DNA of 64,000 nt from Parasponia andersonii. Its lineage: Eukaryota > Streptophyta > Magnoliopsida > Rosales > Cannabaceae. The stretch is taken from assembly GCA_002914805.1 (NCBI GenBank), contig JXTB01000471.1, forward strand, positions 165,029 through 229,028, read 5' to 3'. Of this stretch, positions 27,491 to 41,764 are shown piece by piece. Every line of letters begins with the position of its first letter. The stretch's first letter is position 1. Both the position numbers and the translations under genes were made by a program. The notes under the pieces were generated by a model. It did no database searches and had not been told where the DNA came from. It saw only the letters and a list, made by a program, of their open reading frames with translations.

Positions 27491-30400
27491 AAACTTATTA
27501 TGCATGAAGACATAATAGAGTACTTTGATGGTCTATAAGTGTACAAAGTGTCTTCAAATTCAAACTTTGCTGGCGCCGCTGAAAACGCGGTTTTTCAGAA
27601 CGAGTTTGATTAGGGTAATAGATATTATATCATTATTTGTGGAGTAAACTAACAAGAGAATCTCCCACAGTCCCACTGATGGGAAAAAAAAAAAAATGGA
27701 AAAGTAAGAGAAAGAAAAAATAGACTGTCTTTCCTACATGGCTTCCTCCAAAAGTTAGTTTGACTTCTAATGTGTGTTAAAGTATTTCCATGCACAACAA
27801 ACTAGTCACTTCTAATTAATTAGTTATAATGCCATGCAATAAGGATGATTATGACATGTATACAATTATTAACAGTATAATATTTTAAAACTTTTCTAAG
27901 AATAAGGAATTATCTTGGTAACATTCATAAAATGATTTACATTTTAATAAAGATTTCAAAACCCTGCAGAACGAATATACATGTATTTATATATATATAT
28001 ATATATATAAATACGAAACTGTGGGTTTATTGATCCAATTCGCTACGCTTCACTAGAAAATGAGATCCTAAATTTACATGCAAATGTAGGAGCTAATTTT
28101 GTATCCGTTTTCATGTCGTTAATTAGTATAAATTTCCAAACCAAATAATCTAGGCGCGCAGTGCCATCATCAAATTTAGAGTTTTATTCCCATACATGGT
28201 TTAATTAATAGTTTGAGTTTTTTTTTTTTTTTTAAAAGATTGAAGCAAACTTTGAAGGTTGATTTTCGGTCTGATACTATAGTCAATGATAAGTTAATAA
28301 CAAACGCCCATGTACCTTTATAAAAGCAACAATTAACTATATATATATACACCAAGGTAGAGCTCGTGCCGGTGAATATATAATAAGAATAGAAACTTGT
28401 TGATCTTATTAATTTGTATTTGAACTTACATATGTCGGTGATTTGGACCAATTGGTACACGTCACGCTATGAAATTATAAATCTTCTACTATATAGTCCG
28501 ATGTCTTGAGAAAAATTTGTGGGCATAATTATTACAGAGTGGAGTTGTATATTATATATCCCTACCCTATATATATGTATATACATCTTAGACTCCACAG
28601 TTAAATTTGAAATGGTCTTTTTCTTTGAATCTTTGATGATCATCACGAAACAAAATAGCTATCTGGACTCTAGTATCCCACTTGATCATAAAATATACAT
28701 CGATTTGTTTATAAGTCAAATTAAGTTATCCAAAAAACCCGAGCTGTAATGCATGCACCTGATTTTTCTAAAGGAACTAGCTAGTGAAAACAATGTTTCG
28801 TCATATATTATATGCACAAATTTCAAATCATATTAATGAAGTATGAATTGTTTTCTCTCTAATTTTCTGTTCCGTATATTCTTTATATTTATATGCACAT
28901 ACACATTTTGTATTATTGGTACGAGATCCCCAAGTGGGATATGGAAGTGGTCACTTTTCTCTACGCTCCGACTACTCGAGGGCTGACTGAATTTCGCGCG
29001 ATCTGTTGATAGTTTTCATAGTTATATATATTTATATTTTAATCGCTTTGTTGAAAATGTGGAAAGTTCAACTGCTGAAATACCAATAGTCAGACTAAAA
29101 CTTTTTTTTTTTTTTTTGGTGGAAAGGGAAAAATAAAAAAGTCAGACTCAACTTGATAAAAGTATCGACAATGTGTTAGCTTCTAGTAATAATCCTAATC
29201 GATCGGTTCGTGATAATTAATGTTAGGGACGCTCGTCTTTGGCCAGTTATTATGAAGTGGTTGTACGTCCAATTAATCTACATATATATTGGTACCCATT
29301 ATCTTAAAAAAAATTTAAAATTAAAGCCTTTTCTCTTTTTTATTTTTGACTAACAGGTCAATCTAACAATTGCAATAATGATTTTTTACAATGAAAACGT
29401 GCCCAGGTAATTCTTTTCCTATGTTTTTTTCCTTGTGTAGTATATTATATATATACGATACGAACAATATATTAGTAATAAAATGAAATAATGATAAGAG
29501 TAATAATGATATTTGCAGAACTAACGGACATGAAACCTGGAGCCACGAATAGGTTCAAAAATAATGGACAAAAATATAGAAGACAATGATTGAGAGAGAA
29601 ACAAATGAGTCAAGAGTCAAAAACCATCGACTAATTAATGAAAGTTGAATTCTCTTAGTAAAGGTATATTAGAAGAATATAGAAAAGTAATAGTAGTGGG
29701 TAATTACTAATTAATTAAGTTTGGAGCTTTGTGTGTATATATACATATATGTATATAATGTATAGGTACAAAAAAAAAAAAAAAAAGCCTACTGGATTAA
29801 TAATATATAGTTGACTAATCTGTCTCACGGGCATCCCATACTTCTCCGCCGATCGACCCGTTACACTCACAGCTAGCGTTACAGCTTGAAGCTTCTGTTC
29901 GGTTGGATAGAAAATTAAAGTGAATCTCATAAGGTTACAACTCACAGCCTTGCTTAAGTTGGGATCACTGCGGTGATCGGGATAATATATTATAGATAAA
30001 TTCACTTCGAAAAGATATTCACATACTAACTGGAGGATGCAAAGTCATTCCATTCCAAAATTAATTATCTGATTACGCACGCCACCTTATCCTAAAGATC
30101 TTTTAGCTTCAGCCTAAAAAAGACAAACCTCACGAGTCACAACCCTACCCTCGGTCAAAATAGCCTCCACTTGCACTATCTCTTTCTTTTAAAATAGAAA
30201 ATAATAATAATAAAAAAATTACTCTAGTTTCGAATAATATTAAGGGGTATAATATAGAACAATATCAAAGATTGTACTCCGCACCACATAATGTATCAAT
30301 CACCAAATAATAATCCGATCCATATCATTTTATCGTTGAGCCGCACGTACATCCATAACATCACTCTAAAGACTATATACATAATATACGAAGATCACTA

Positions 30401-31465
30401 TAATGTAACAAACATTTTTTGAAGTTGAAACATCTTTATCAAAACCCTTTAAAAAAAGAAAAAGTTATAAAGAATGTAAATTAAATGGCCATTGAAACGG
30501 ACGGTATAATTCAAAAAACTATAGTGTAAAGAAGTGCGTAAACAATTTCAGCATAAAAAAAAAAGTCGAGACATTAAATTTATACATGTGTAATATGGTT
30601 ATTTTTAAAAAATACGCATATATATATATATGCCGATAAGAGTTACAAATTTTTATACGAATTTTACATTTATCATGATATTAATTTGATTAGACATATT
30701 GTATATATACTATTTATAGAAAATTATTAGATATTAAATATTTCAAAACGAAATCAGTAATATATAATAAATGTTGACAACAAAACCTATTGGCACAAAA
30801 ATAATTGGCTAGGAAAAGTAATTTAGATGATCGAAAAACACATACTTTTGACAAAAATACTTAATTCAAAAATTATTTCTACATGTATAATTGAAACATA
30901 AGTTAACAAACACTTTATAACATGCATAAAGCTGGAGTTATAAACTTATAATTTACGTTTCTATTAAAAAGGGAAGTTATAATTGATAGTTAGAAATAAC
31001 AAACATGCCAATAGAATGCGCCAAACTGAAAATCTTTAGGAAAATCAAGGTCGACTGTTGTTGCTTAGAAATCCGACTCTTTAAAATTGACAAACGATCT
31101 TCATGTTTCAAGTTTAGAGTATTCGATCGTCACGTTTGAAGTTTCGAGTCCTCTTGGATTGTGGATGCATGTGGGTTGTGGGATTCATCTTGCAACGATG
31201 GGGCTCACATGAACATCACATCACAGGAATCCAAATCAATATGAAATGGTCCGGGTGGAGCCACATGATACTCGGGTGACCCCACCAAATTCTTCTCAAG
31301 ACGAGACACCTAGCAATTATAGTCTCACAAAATTTCTACAGTATTTATCCCAGTCAGATGCTTAACACGGGCCACTGGAGAATAAAATAAGACATAAAAT
31401 TATGCATTCATGTTATAGGCCAATTAATCTCTTATCAGTTATTCTAATTAAATATGGATGGTTCG
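27491..31465. other. Gene-free spacer upstream of the peroxidase
   Basis: AT-rich with several (TA)n and T/A runs. The first ~500 bp are probably the peroxidase promoter. A GC-richer island at about 29816-30005 has an open minus-strand frame with no recognised domain. About 31030-31380 is less AT-rich and non-repetitive but shows no long ORF. Confidence 0.55.
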
Positions 31466-32098
31466 TATCGTGCGGTCGTATGTTACTCAATACCATGAAG
31501 AGAAAAGTTGATCAAGTATGTGTCAGGTCGCATGAGTAAGTTAGTGCGACTTCTTCCAAAAGAGTTACGTGCGATTTTCACAGCAAAAGTTAATACGACA
31601 TCTTCCGAAAGAGTTAAGTGCGACCAAAATGAAAAGAAAATTAGACTAAGCTTCGTCAAACGGGTAACCTACAAAGAAAAGGAAATAAAGGTTTCTCTTT
31701 CAAGATTGACCAGTCATCTCATTTAAATAATTATCCAATTATATTGTTACTCAAATTGTATTGCCCGATTATACAGTTACTCTCACAATTGGGAAACATT
31801 GAGCTATCCTCACCTATATAAAAGGAGTTCAATATTTCGATGAGGGATCTTTTGGGGAATTTTTGGAAGAACCTTTTAAACTCTTGCTTCTTCTTTCCGG
31901 ACAACATATTATAATTTTGAGTTCTTGTAATTCTCCAAAAAAATAGTAAAAAATAGTGGACGTAACCTCATCTTTTTTAGGGCTGAACCACTATAAAATT
32001 CTTGTCTCTTTATTTGCTTTAGTTAATTAACCATTTTCACACACAAGTCACATCTTGCAATTTTTCTAAATTTATTATTAACAAAACCTCCGTCAACA
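31466..32098 (+). repeat. 5' LTR of the Tat element
   Basis: About 0.63 kb, matched by 41765-42420. It carries the pol II-type 'cctatataaaagg' promoter box (about 31812) and ends in ACA two bases before the primer site. Confidence 0.88.
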
Positions 32099-32100
32099 AT

Positions 32101-32117
32101 TGGCGCTAGAAAGAGGG
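32101..32117 (+). other. Primer-binding site of the Tat element
   Basis: TGGCGCTAGAAAGAGGG begins two bases after the 5' LTR. The same region follows the LTR in the remnant at 1-1786. The TGGCGC start fits a tRNA 3' end; the tRNA species was not determined. Confidence 0.7.
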
Positions 32118-35100
32118 CTATTCCGGCAGAAAATTTTGTCCATTCCGTTTCTTTCAACAATGGCAAACATCAGAAACACTACTAGAAACACTGGTACTAG
32201 CCAAAATCATCCCCAAAGTACCGCTGCTGCACAGGCAGATCCTGCTCATGATCAGCCTGCCGTGACTGCACCGGAAAATATTGTCCAGAGGAAGTACTGG
32301 TGAACTTTTAGCAAATTACAAGTCAGATTAATGACTCTCTACGACGACTTGCTGAGGGATAGATGCTAACTCCACCACAGCACGAACGTCCCAGAGAACA
32401 TCTTGCTCAACAACCTGAGAGAGGAATTCAGATTCTGGAGACAGGGAACCGCGACCAACCTAAAGCTCGGAATGAGCGTTGAGGAGATTGCATCTCTAAG
32501 GGAAAAGGTAAGATCGCAAACTTGCCTTTGGTATCTGGTACTGAAAGTTTGAGCACTGATCGTGATCATGGATAACCTTCTCGGAGAGCAACCGTCAATC
32601 ATAATTATCTTGAACACGAGCAAAAATGTCAATCGAGGAGTGTCTTTGAAATGGTCAGTAGGGAATCTCGACAAAATCCTACAGACCTGAGACAATATCT
32701 GGATCAGCAATGTAGTCAGGAGCGATCCACATCGCATCACAACGACCAAAGCCGATCTCGTCGCACTGTTTCATCGGAATCTCTAAGGTCGCAGCACACC
32801 CTACCAAACCAACCCGCCTTATATCGTGACAACGATCAAAGGCCACTCTTGCCACCAGTAAGAGAGAATGTTGTCCCTCTGAACGTCGATGTTCATAATC
32901 TGAGGATTGCTTTAGATGCACTTGCTGGTTAGGACGATGAGCTCGCTGATGGATATCGTCAATCACCATTCAGCGAGGAGGGTCGAGCTGCCGCCTTATC
33001 TGCTGGATTTAAACTTCCCACCATAAACACTTTTGATGGGAAAACTGATCCGTAGGACTATATGGATCACTTTAGCGACCTGATGGAACTTCATCGTGTT
33101 GATGATCTCGCACGTTGTATGTGTTTTGCTGTAACTCTCACGGGAGCAGCAAAGAAGTGGTTCCGAGAACTCAAGTCTGGCTCAATCTCATCTTGGCAAC
33201 AACTCCAGACTGCATTCTTGAGGCAATTCCAGGCTACGAAGAATTTCACTGTTCCACTAGTCAGTTTGTTTGCTATTCGGCAAGGTCCGGAGAAAACTCT
33301 ACGATCTTACCTAAATCGCTTCATCTCAGAATTAGCAAAGGTTAACAACCCACCCGAAGGAGGAGTTTTAACTCTAATGATGGCTGGGGTGTGACCGATA
33401 ACTAAACTCTGAAAAGATTTACTTGAGCAAGAATGCAGAACCCTTGAAGACTTCTATCGAAGAGTTGGCATCTAAGGGTGGAATCTTCACCCGAAAACCT
33501 TAAGATGACAAAGGGAGGAGTAAAGGATGCTGTCAAAAATGCGACAATAAACAACAACAACAATAATAAGAAGTCGAATAAAAGGAGTAGTGAATAATCG
33601 ACTAAGAAGCAACCCAAACAAAAAAAGCAGCAGATTTCAAGAGCTCCCATGAGGTTCAATAATTATACTGAATTGAACGTACCCATAGATCATATCTATG
33701 TGGTCACAAACCAACAGGAGCGTTATCGTCAACCAGAACCAATGAAAAGAGATAGACCGAGGCGCGACCCCAACAAGTTTTGTCAGTATCACAATGACAT
33801 TGGACACGATACCAATAACTATTTTGCCCTGAAAGATGAGATCGAAAGATTGATTAAGGAAGGGTGGTTGCGACAGTACTCTAAACAGAATAATGAAAGG
33901 CGAGAAGAAAACCGACAGTGACCTCCAGAAATTCAGCGCGAGGTGAGAACTATTTTCGAAGGACCGCACGTTAGGGGAGATTCCAAGAGAGCACAGGATA
34001 GGTATGCGCGAAAAGCTCGACAGCAGCCGTTGACCAACATCATGCACCTCGAACAGCGACCACGAAAGCTTCAGTGAGTACCGGATATGGATATTACCTT
34101 CACGGAACAAAACGCGAGAGAAGTCCATTATCCACATAATGATACGTTGGTCATAAAGATCAACTGTGGAAGCACGCAATTATAACGAGTATTGGTCGAT
34201 AACGGAAGTGTTCTTGACATCCTGTATTACGATGCCTTTAAAAAAGATGAGGTTGAATGAAAGCGACCTAAAGCCCACCGTCACTCCACTATATGGATTC
34301 ACTGGTAACAGCATAATGCCTATGGGCATGATCGAGTTAATGGTCAACGTTGGAACCTACCCTAGGGTTTCAACGGTAATGACCCAGTTCTTGGTTGTAG
34401 ATTGCCCCTCTGCATTCAATGCTGTACTGGGAAGACCAACACTGAGGGAACTTCGAGCAGTAACATCGATCTATCATCTCGCTATGAAATTCCCGACTCA
34501 ACAATGAGTAGGCGAGGTGCGTGGCAACCAATATGATGCGAGGACTTATTATAACAACTCCTTAAAGCTCGCAGCAAAGGATGCGACACCTTGCACAATG
34601 GTGGTCCAAAGCAAAACGTCAGTCGAAGCATCAGGCGAAACGTCAATCAAAATGACAAGTGAAGACCTCGACCCTCGAGAAATCGATGGAGAGGTCAAAA
34701 CGGGACCCATTGAAGACTTGGAGGATTTGCTATATGACAGGTTCTCCAAGCTTTTAAAAATTGGAGCGAGGTTTCAAGAACTTATGCAAGCTTCATTGGT
34801 CGCTTTTTTGGAATCTAATTTGGATGTCTTCGCATGGCAACATTCGGACATGGTTGGAGTCGATCCGAATATCATATGCCACCGTCTTAACATAGATCCA
34901 ACAAAGAAGCCTGTACGGTAGAAAAGAAGAGCTATGAATCCAGAATGTTATGTTGCGCTGAAAGAAGAGGTAGAAAAGTTGCTCGAAATTGGATTTATCA
35001 AGGAATCTTTTTATTCGAACTGGCTTGTGAACCCGGTTTTGGTAAAGAAACCCAACGGGAAATGGAAAACATGCATCGATTTCACAGATCTCAACAAAAC

Positions 35101-38100
35101 ATGCCCGAAGGACAGCTTTCCCCTTCCAAGAATCAACCAGCTTGTAAATGCGACGTCGGGCCATGAACTTTTAAGTTTCATGGATGCATATTCTGGATAC
35201 AATCAAATCCCCATGTACGAACTAGATGAGGAGCATACCTCGTTCATCACTGATCGAGGATTATACTATTACAAAAAGATGCCCTTCGGACTCATCAATG
35301 CAGGAGCAACCTACCAGCGTCTTGTCAACATGATGTTTGTAAAATAAATTGGCAAGACAATGGAGGTATATGTTGATGACATACTGGTGAAGTCGAAGAA
35401 AGCCGAAGATCACATCAAACATCTTGATGAGAGGTTCAAAATTCTCTGAAAATATCAAATGAAGCTGAATCCTCAGAAGTGTGCATTCGGGGTGGGATCC
35501 GGAAAGTTTCTGGGTTTTATGGTGAATCAGCGAGACATTGAAGCTAATGCACAGAAGATACAAGCACTGATTGATATGCAATCTCCTCGCAAACCCAAAG
35601 ATGTGCAGGGCCTGGCAGGAAGAGTGGCCGCATTGAGTCGATTTGTATCCAAGTCAACGGATAAGTGCCAACCATTCTTTGAAGTATTGAAAGGTTCGAA
35701 GAGGTTCGAGTGGACGGAAGAATGTGAGCAAGCATTCCAAGAATTAAAAATACACTTAGATTCTTCTCCACTCCTGTCGAAGCCAAATCCGAGGGAAGAA
35801 TTATATTTATACCTCACTGTTTCTAAATATACGACAAGTGCTGCGTTAATTCAGGAATGTGAAAAGATACAGCGACCAATGTACTACGTAAGTAAAAGAT
35901 TACTCAATGCTGAAACAAGATATCCAGAGATAGAGAAATTGGCATTAGCATTCATTGTCGCATCCAGGAAACTTCGACCTTATTTTCATATACACACCAT
36001 CAAAGTTTTCACGAACTTTCCATTAAAGCAGGTTCTGCAAAAACCTGAGGCTTCCGGGCGACTACTTAAGTGGCCAGTTTAGTTGAGTCAGTTCAACATC
36101 AATTTTCAACCTCGCACGACGATCAAAGGGCAAGCCCTCACAGATTTCATTGCAGAATTCACGTATGATGTCGATCTTCCCACAGAAGTAATTGAAAAGT
36201 CTGCTACAGATTTACCCAGATTGTGGAAGCCTTATGTCGATGGATCATCGAACGAGAATGGAACTGGTACGGACTTAGTACTAATCAGTCCTGAAAGGTA
36301 CAATATTCATTGTGCACTTCGCTTCAACTTTCCGCATCAAATAATGAGACAAAATGTGAAGCACTGATAGCCAGTCTAAAGCTCGCAAAGAAATGAAGGT
36401 CGAAGTAATTGAGGTATACAATGATTCCTAGCTGGTTGTTTATCAAGTAAATGGCGAATATCAAGCAAGAGGAAAGAGAATGATAGCTTATTTGCAGGAG
36501 ATACAAAGATTATTCTCGACATTTACTGTCTATAATATTCAACTTTTTCCTCGCATTAAGAATACTTGGGCAGATACCTTAGCCAAACTCGCCTCAACAA
36601 AAGATGTCGAATTACTAAATGTGGTCCCTGTCGAGTTTCTTACAAAACCTAGTATCGAAGTAGAGCCTCAAATAGCTATGACGGTTGATAAAAGATCATC
36701 GTGGGTAGATCCTATAATGAAGTATATACAAAATGGCGATATCCCCGAAAACAAAGATGACGCAAAGCGACTTCGAATGAAAGCAGCTCGCTATGTTATC
36801 TATGACGAAAAGTTTTATCGAAGGAGTTTTAGTGCGCCGCTATTATTATGTGTCGATGAAGAAAAAGCGGACTACATTATGAGGGAGATTCATGAAGGAA
36901 TATGCAGAAATCATTCCGGGAGGCAGACACTTACGAACAAGATTCTAAGATAAGGGTATTTTTGGCCGACCATGAAGAAGTATACGATAGAATTTGCTAG
37001 GAGGTGTAACAAATGTCAACGATTTGCATCTGTTCCTAGAATGCCATCCGTTCCTCTCACTCCAATGACCAGTCCATGGTCATTTGCAGTATAGGGAATT
37101 GATATTATCGGAACACTTTCATTGGCGCGAGGTGGGTTGAAGTATGCAGTGGCCGCAGTCAATTATTTCACCAAGTGGACAGAAGCTGAAGCTTTGAGTA
37201 CCATTTCCGCAAAAAAGATGATAGATTTTGTTTACAAATCTATAATCTGCTGTTCTGTTATACCACATACCATAATTTCTGATAATGGAAAACAATTTAT
37301 CTGTGACGAGTTCCGTAACTTCTGCAACAACTTAGGCGTCAAGAAGAATTTCTCTGTTGTTGTTCATCCATAAGCCAATGGACAGGTCGAAGCGATAAAT
37401 AAAATACTTAAACATAATATAAAGACAAAGTTAGAAGAGCATAAAGGAGCTTGGCCAGAGGTACTCCCAGAAGTGTTATGGGCTTATCGCACCACTCAAC
37501 GAACAACTACCAGAGAGAGTCCATTCTCTTTAGCTTACGGATATGAAGTAATGATTCCGGTTGAAATTGGTGCGTGCTCTCTACGACGATCAACCTGTGA
37601 GCAAGATTGCAACAAAACACTAATGAGGATTGAACTCGATCTTTTAGAAGAAAGGCGCGAGTAGTTTCAGCTTCGAGTCACATCATATTAACAGCGCACT
37701 GCTCGATATTATAACTCTAAAGTCAGATGAAGAGGGTTTGAAGTTGGTGACCTTGTTCTTCGGCAAGTCCTACCTAATAATAAAGAGCACGGTGCTGGAG
37801 TATTTGGACTCTCTTGGGAAGGACCGTATGTTATTGATGCCATTATTCGACCTGGGACATATAAGTTAGCTAACACTGGCAGACAAAAGATCGAGCATGC
37901 CTGGAATGCAGAACAACTTCGTCGATATTATCAGTAAATTTTCATGTATATCTTCATGTTTTCGTCGTTTATCAATAAAGATCTACTTATTCGTCATTCG
38001 TTGGTTGTCATTCGTTAATCGTCATTCGTTGATCGTCATTNCTCGGGGGGCAGTGGGATCAGAATATTATCTCCTACTTGTTTCCTAAGGGACTATGCAA

Positions 38101-38626
38101 AACATCCATTTAAAGGGGTCAGAATTTTAGATCGTCGAAATATCTAAAATTCCTTAAAATCTTAGTATTTTCCCCTCGCTTCATGCCTTAGCATGTCGTA
38201 TTACGCAATTTCCCTCCTCGAACAACAAAGTAACTAAGCAAAACGTTCATTGTTCGATGTGATATATTGCTATATTTACATTTTGCCATGGAACTTTTGA
38301 AAAACAGTATTGAGTTTGCATCACTCATACTTATTGTTTTCTTAAGCGACCTAACCTATCTAATACAACCATTTTAAGTGTGTTGGATTCAAACCGCAAT
38401 AGCGTATCGATCAGTCACTTAGTGATTGACTACTTGGTTAAATTAATTATCTTCTATATTACGACTTAGTGTGTTGATTGTTTTGCAGGAATAAATGTCT
38501 AACAAGGAAAGCATTCATTCATTGATAAAAGCTCGCACCTATATGCAAGCAAAGAAATACAAATAAGAGGGGATCAAGCCCGTATTGTTCTGAAGTAAAA
38601 ATAAAAAAAAATATATAATAACATTA

Positions 38627-39985
38627 TTATTGTGCAGACGTGCTCGCCCCATCATCTCCAGTCTTGGTAGCTTCATCTTCCCTCCAACTATAGACAAGCT
38701 CGACCACATCTTCGCCGAGGATGGAAAAGTCGAAGTCCGGATGCTCGCAGAAGATGTTGTATATGATGGTCGACGAGGTGATGTCACTGGCTCTATCTTC
38801 GAGCTCCTTGACTTCAATAGCCTTGAACTCTTCAACAACTTTGTGAGCCGCCTCTGTTGTTGCCTCCTTCATGCGATCCGTATGCTTGGAGATAGTCTTT
38901 TCAAGATCTTTAATTTTTTCCTCGAGCTTCTCCTTTTCGAACTTCTCTTTGGCCAGACCTTCGAGCAGCTGCTGCCTCTCTAAATCGAAGGCTTTTTTCT
39001 CCTCCTTGCGAGCCTTCTCTGAGTCCTCGAATGCTTGAGTTATCTTGTCGACTTTTTCGGCTTTCTCCAAACACTCGAGAACTGGGTCATACATCAGGAC
39101 AGCAGCTGCACAATCTTAAAATATAACATATTTATACCAGAAAAATGCATTAAAAAAAAAAAAAAGGAAGATACTTACATTTGCCAACATCCTCATCGTA
39201 GAACCAAAGGTAACCTTGACAGATCATCGCTTCATCCTCTCCCAGCTCTCTTCGGAAGTGAAGTGATCAATAAAGTCTGCACTCATACCAGCCTTCTCTA
39301 GTAATTGATTAAGGAGTGCGAAGAGCTCATCGTCCTTATCAACTTGGTTTGGTTCCGAAGAAGTGGCGGTCTCCTTGGATCATTCGGGATGGCTCATAGT
39401 TTGAGGCTGTGGAGGAGGCAAGCTTGTCGGGATATCCTCGAATGCGACTTTTCGTTTCTTGGAAGTGTCGACCTTCTCTTTCCCTTTTGATGTCGATGGA
39501 GGTGTGCTCTCTGGCATCTTGGACTTTGCCATGAACCCGAGAGTGGAAGGTGGTGCTCACAGTCCGCTACTAATAACCATTTATGTACAGATGTATTAGC
39601 AAGCGAGGTGACATAATACGATGATGATGAAAATAAATAAATATATATATATAATTACCCTCCTCTTGTTGAGAAGCTGGCGGTGATGATGGTTCCGAAG
39701 TTGTGGGGGTGGCAGGTGCTTTTCGTTTCCTAGGTTTGGAAGACGAGGCATTCTTTTCCCTCTGCTTCCTCGGCTTCTTTTTCTTCGAGCTCGAGGGTCT
39801 GGTCGAACGGACGGCGGGATCAGGGAACGTGGCTCCCTTTGGAAGCAAACTGCAAGCAACCAAATTCTTGGAAGTCCCAAGCTTTTTCCAATCGAATTCC
39901 TCAATCGGAAGGTCGTTGATTCTGTACACTCTTGCGAGCTGTTCTCTAGAAAGTCCGGGCCGTTCCCTGTTGTCTGCGATGACAT
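38627..39985 (-). pseudogene. Antisense reading-frame block of the Tat element (coiled-coil and basic segments)
   Basis: Several minus-strand open blocks lie between integrase and the 3' LTR. One (about 39094-38627) is a strongly charged Glu/Lys/Leu heptad-rich stretch typical of a coiled coil. Others (about 39570-39985) are Lys/Arg/Ser/Pro-rich, with a nuclear-localisation-like run of lysines. Antisense ORFs here are known in Tat-lineage elements and some are spliced; donor- and acceptor-like sites flank these blocks. Treated as part of the fossil; function is not established. Confidence 0.6.
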
Positions 39986-40039
39986 ACGAGTGCGACCAGA
40001 ATAAATATGATAATACAGAAAAAGCGATAAATTGAAAAG

Positions 40040-40768
40040 CTACCTACCAGGATTCTGAAAGAAGTCGTTATCCGCATAGTCAAAGTGGAAAAATAGATTT
40101 TTCCATTTTTCCATGTTGTTGCGAACCCCGTAGATATTTTTTATTGTCTGGTTCGACCATTTGCTCACATAAAAAAAGCCAAAATCTGACAAGTTTGATT
40201 TCACTTGGTAAAACCAAGCGTACTCTTCAGGTGTGGGGGTTTCTAAGCCTAATTTATGGTATAGTATGTACAGACCTACCATGTATCTATAAGTGTTTGG
40301 AGTTAGTTGAAAAAGAACGACTCCGTAATAGTCGACGATGGATTTTATATAAGGATGAAGTGGAAGGTGGACCCCGCATTTGAGAACTGCTTCAGAGAAT
40401 GAAGCAATTCCACGAGGTGGTGTATGTGGTCGATTGAACTCCATGGGAAGACGAAGGGGGATGGTGATCTTGTAGTTGTGCAAGATTTTGCTGAGCTTGT
40501 TCGTGGTGCAGCTCGTCCTTATGTTAGTACATGACCAGTCTCCCTCTATATATTGGTAATCCGTTACGAATGCAGGGGTATCTCTGATATACCGGGGCCA
40601 TTGGTCTTGAGGTAGGTCGCCTATGCGAGGACTACTTTGCCTGATCCTGGTTATCTCAACTTCGAGTTCTGGCTCAAGATAATCTTCGAAGATTATGGAG
40701 CTAACACTGGTATTGGAAGATTCTCCTGAGAATGCATTCCCTACCCTAAAATCCTCACTACTAGACAT
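40040..40768 (-). pseudogene. Antisense ORF of the Tat element, 'putative gypsy type transposon' domain
   Basis: Begins MSSSEDF at 40768. Its later part (HPYIKSIVDYY, 'YKLGLETPTPEEYAWFY'-like segment, 'KWSNQTIKN'-like segment) resembles the plant family annotated in Pfam as putative gypsy type transposon (PF04195 as I remember it), which is found in antisense frames of Tat elements. It is followed by donor-like GTAGGT on the minus strand. Domain naming is from memory of the family; what the protein does is not known. Confidence 0.6.
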
Positions 40769-41749
40769 CTGAAAAGAAATATGGATGAATTTAGTCCTAT
40801 GCAAGCATCAGGGATCTTAGCTATATGAGAGCAGTTTTGGGGTCTCATCCTAGGATTGCATCAACAAGTTACTCATCGAATTTTTTCTAATCGATCTACG
40901 AATTCATAAAAATCGTTCGAACAGTTCGTTAAAAAAGAAAATAAAAACTCTTTCACGAGTTCATCTCTGTCAGTCATCTAAAAGAAGAATCTATAAACCA
41001 ACGAAGGGGATCTAAAAATTTCCATTTTACAGTCCATCCGAATACGGGATGGGTTTATGTTCAGAATATTTAGCCTTTGGTATTTAGGTTATATGGTTTG
41101 TTCCTATTTTCTATTCTAGGATCTGTAAATAAGAGTTCTGGAAAAATCGAAGAACAAGAGAGAGGATATATACTAACCTTTCTCCGAAGACGGAAGGACC
41201 AAGATGACGTTCGAAGGATTGTGATGATAACTTCGTCGGAGAAGATGACAAAGTTGTGCGAACTGGGAAACAGAACGACGCCGGAAGGATTTCTCTGTGA
41301 ATACTCCGAGTTTAAAGAGAAATAGAAGACGATAGGTTTTTTGAAGAAGAAGTAGATTAGTTTTCGATATATATACCTTGAGCGTCGTCAAATCACAGCC
41401 TTAGATCAATGTATTTAATTTTCAGATCTAAAGGCCGAAGTTCACGCGTGATTTAATTTTTCTGAAATTAAATTGGTATCTTTTCAAAATTTGAAATGAT
41501 TTGATTTAAGACGATAGCTAGCATCATCGCTATCATTAAGTCTCCTCGAGTTTTGCTATTCTTCTTAGAAAAGGTGACACGTGGTTTCATCTGTCAGAAA
41601 AAGATGCGCGTGATCTTGAAAAATGTGAAATTTGAGATCTGACGACTCTTTGATTCTTCAAGGGTCTCAAGTCTAGGTCATGACATCGCATTTTTTAAGC
41701 TCGCACTTACATTAGAAGGAAACTCCATTTTGTCCTAAAGAACTAATGG

Positions 41750-41760
41750 AGCTAGGGGGG
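41750..41760 (+). other. Polypurine tract of the Tat element
   Basis: 'agctagggggg' ends four bases before the 3' LTR start. Confidence 0.65.
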
Positions 41761-41764
41761 CAAT

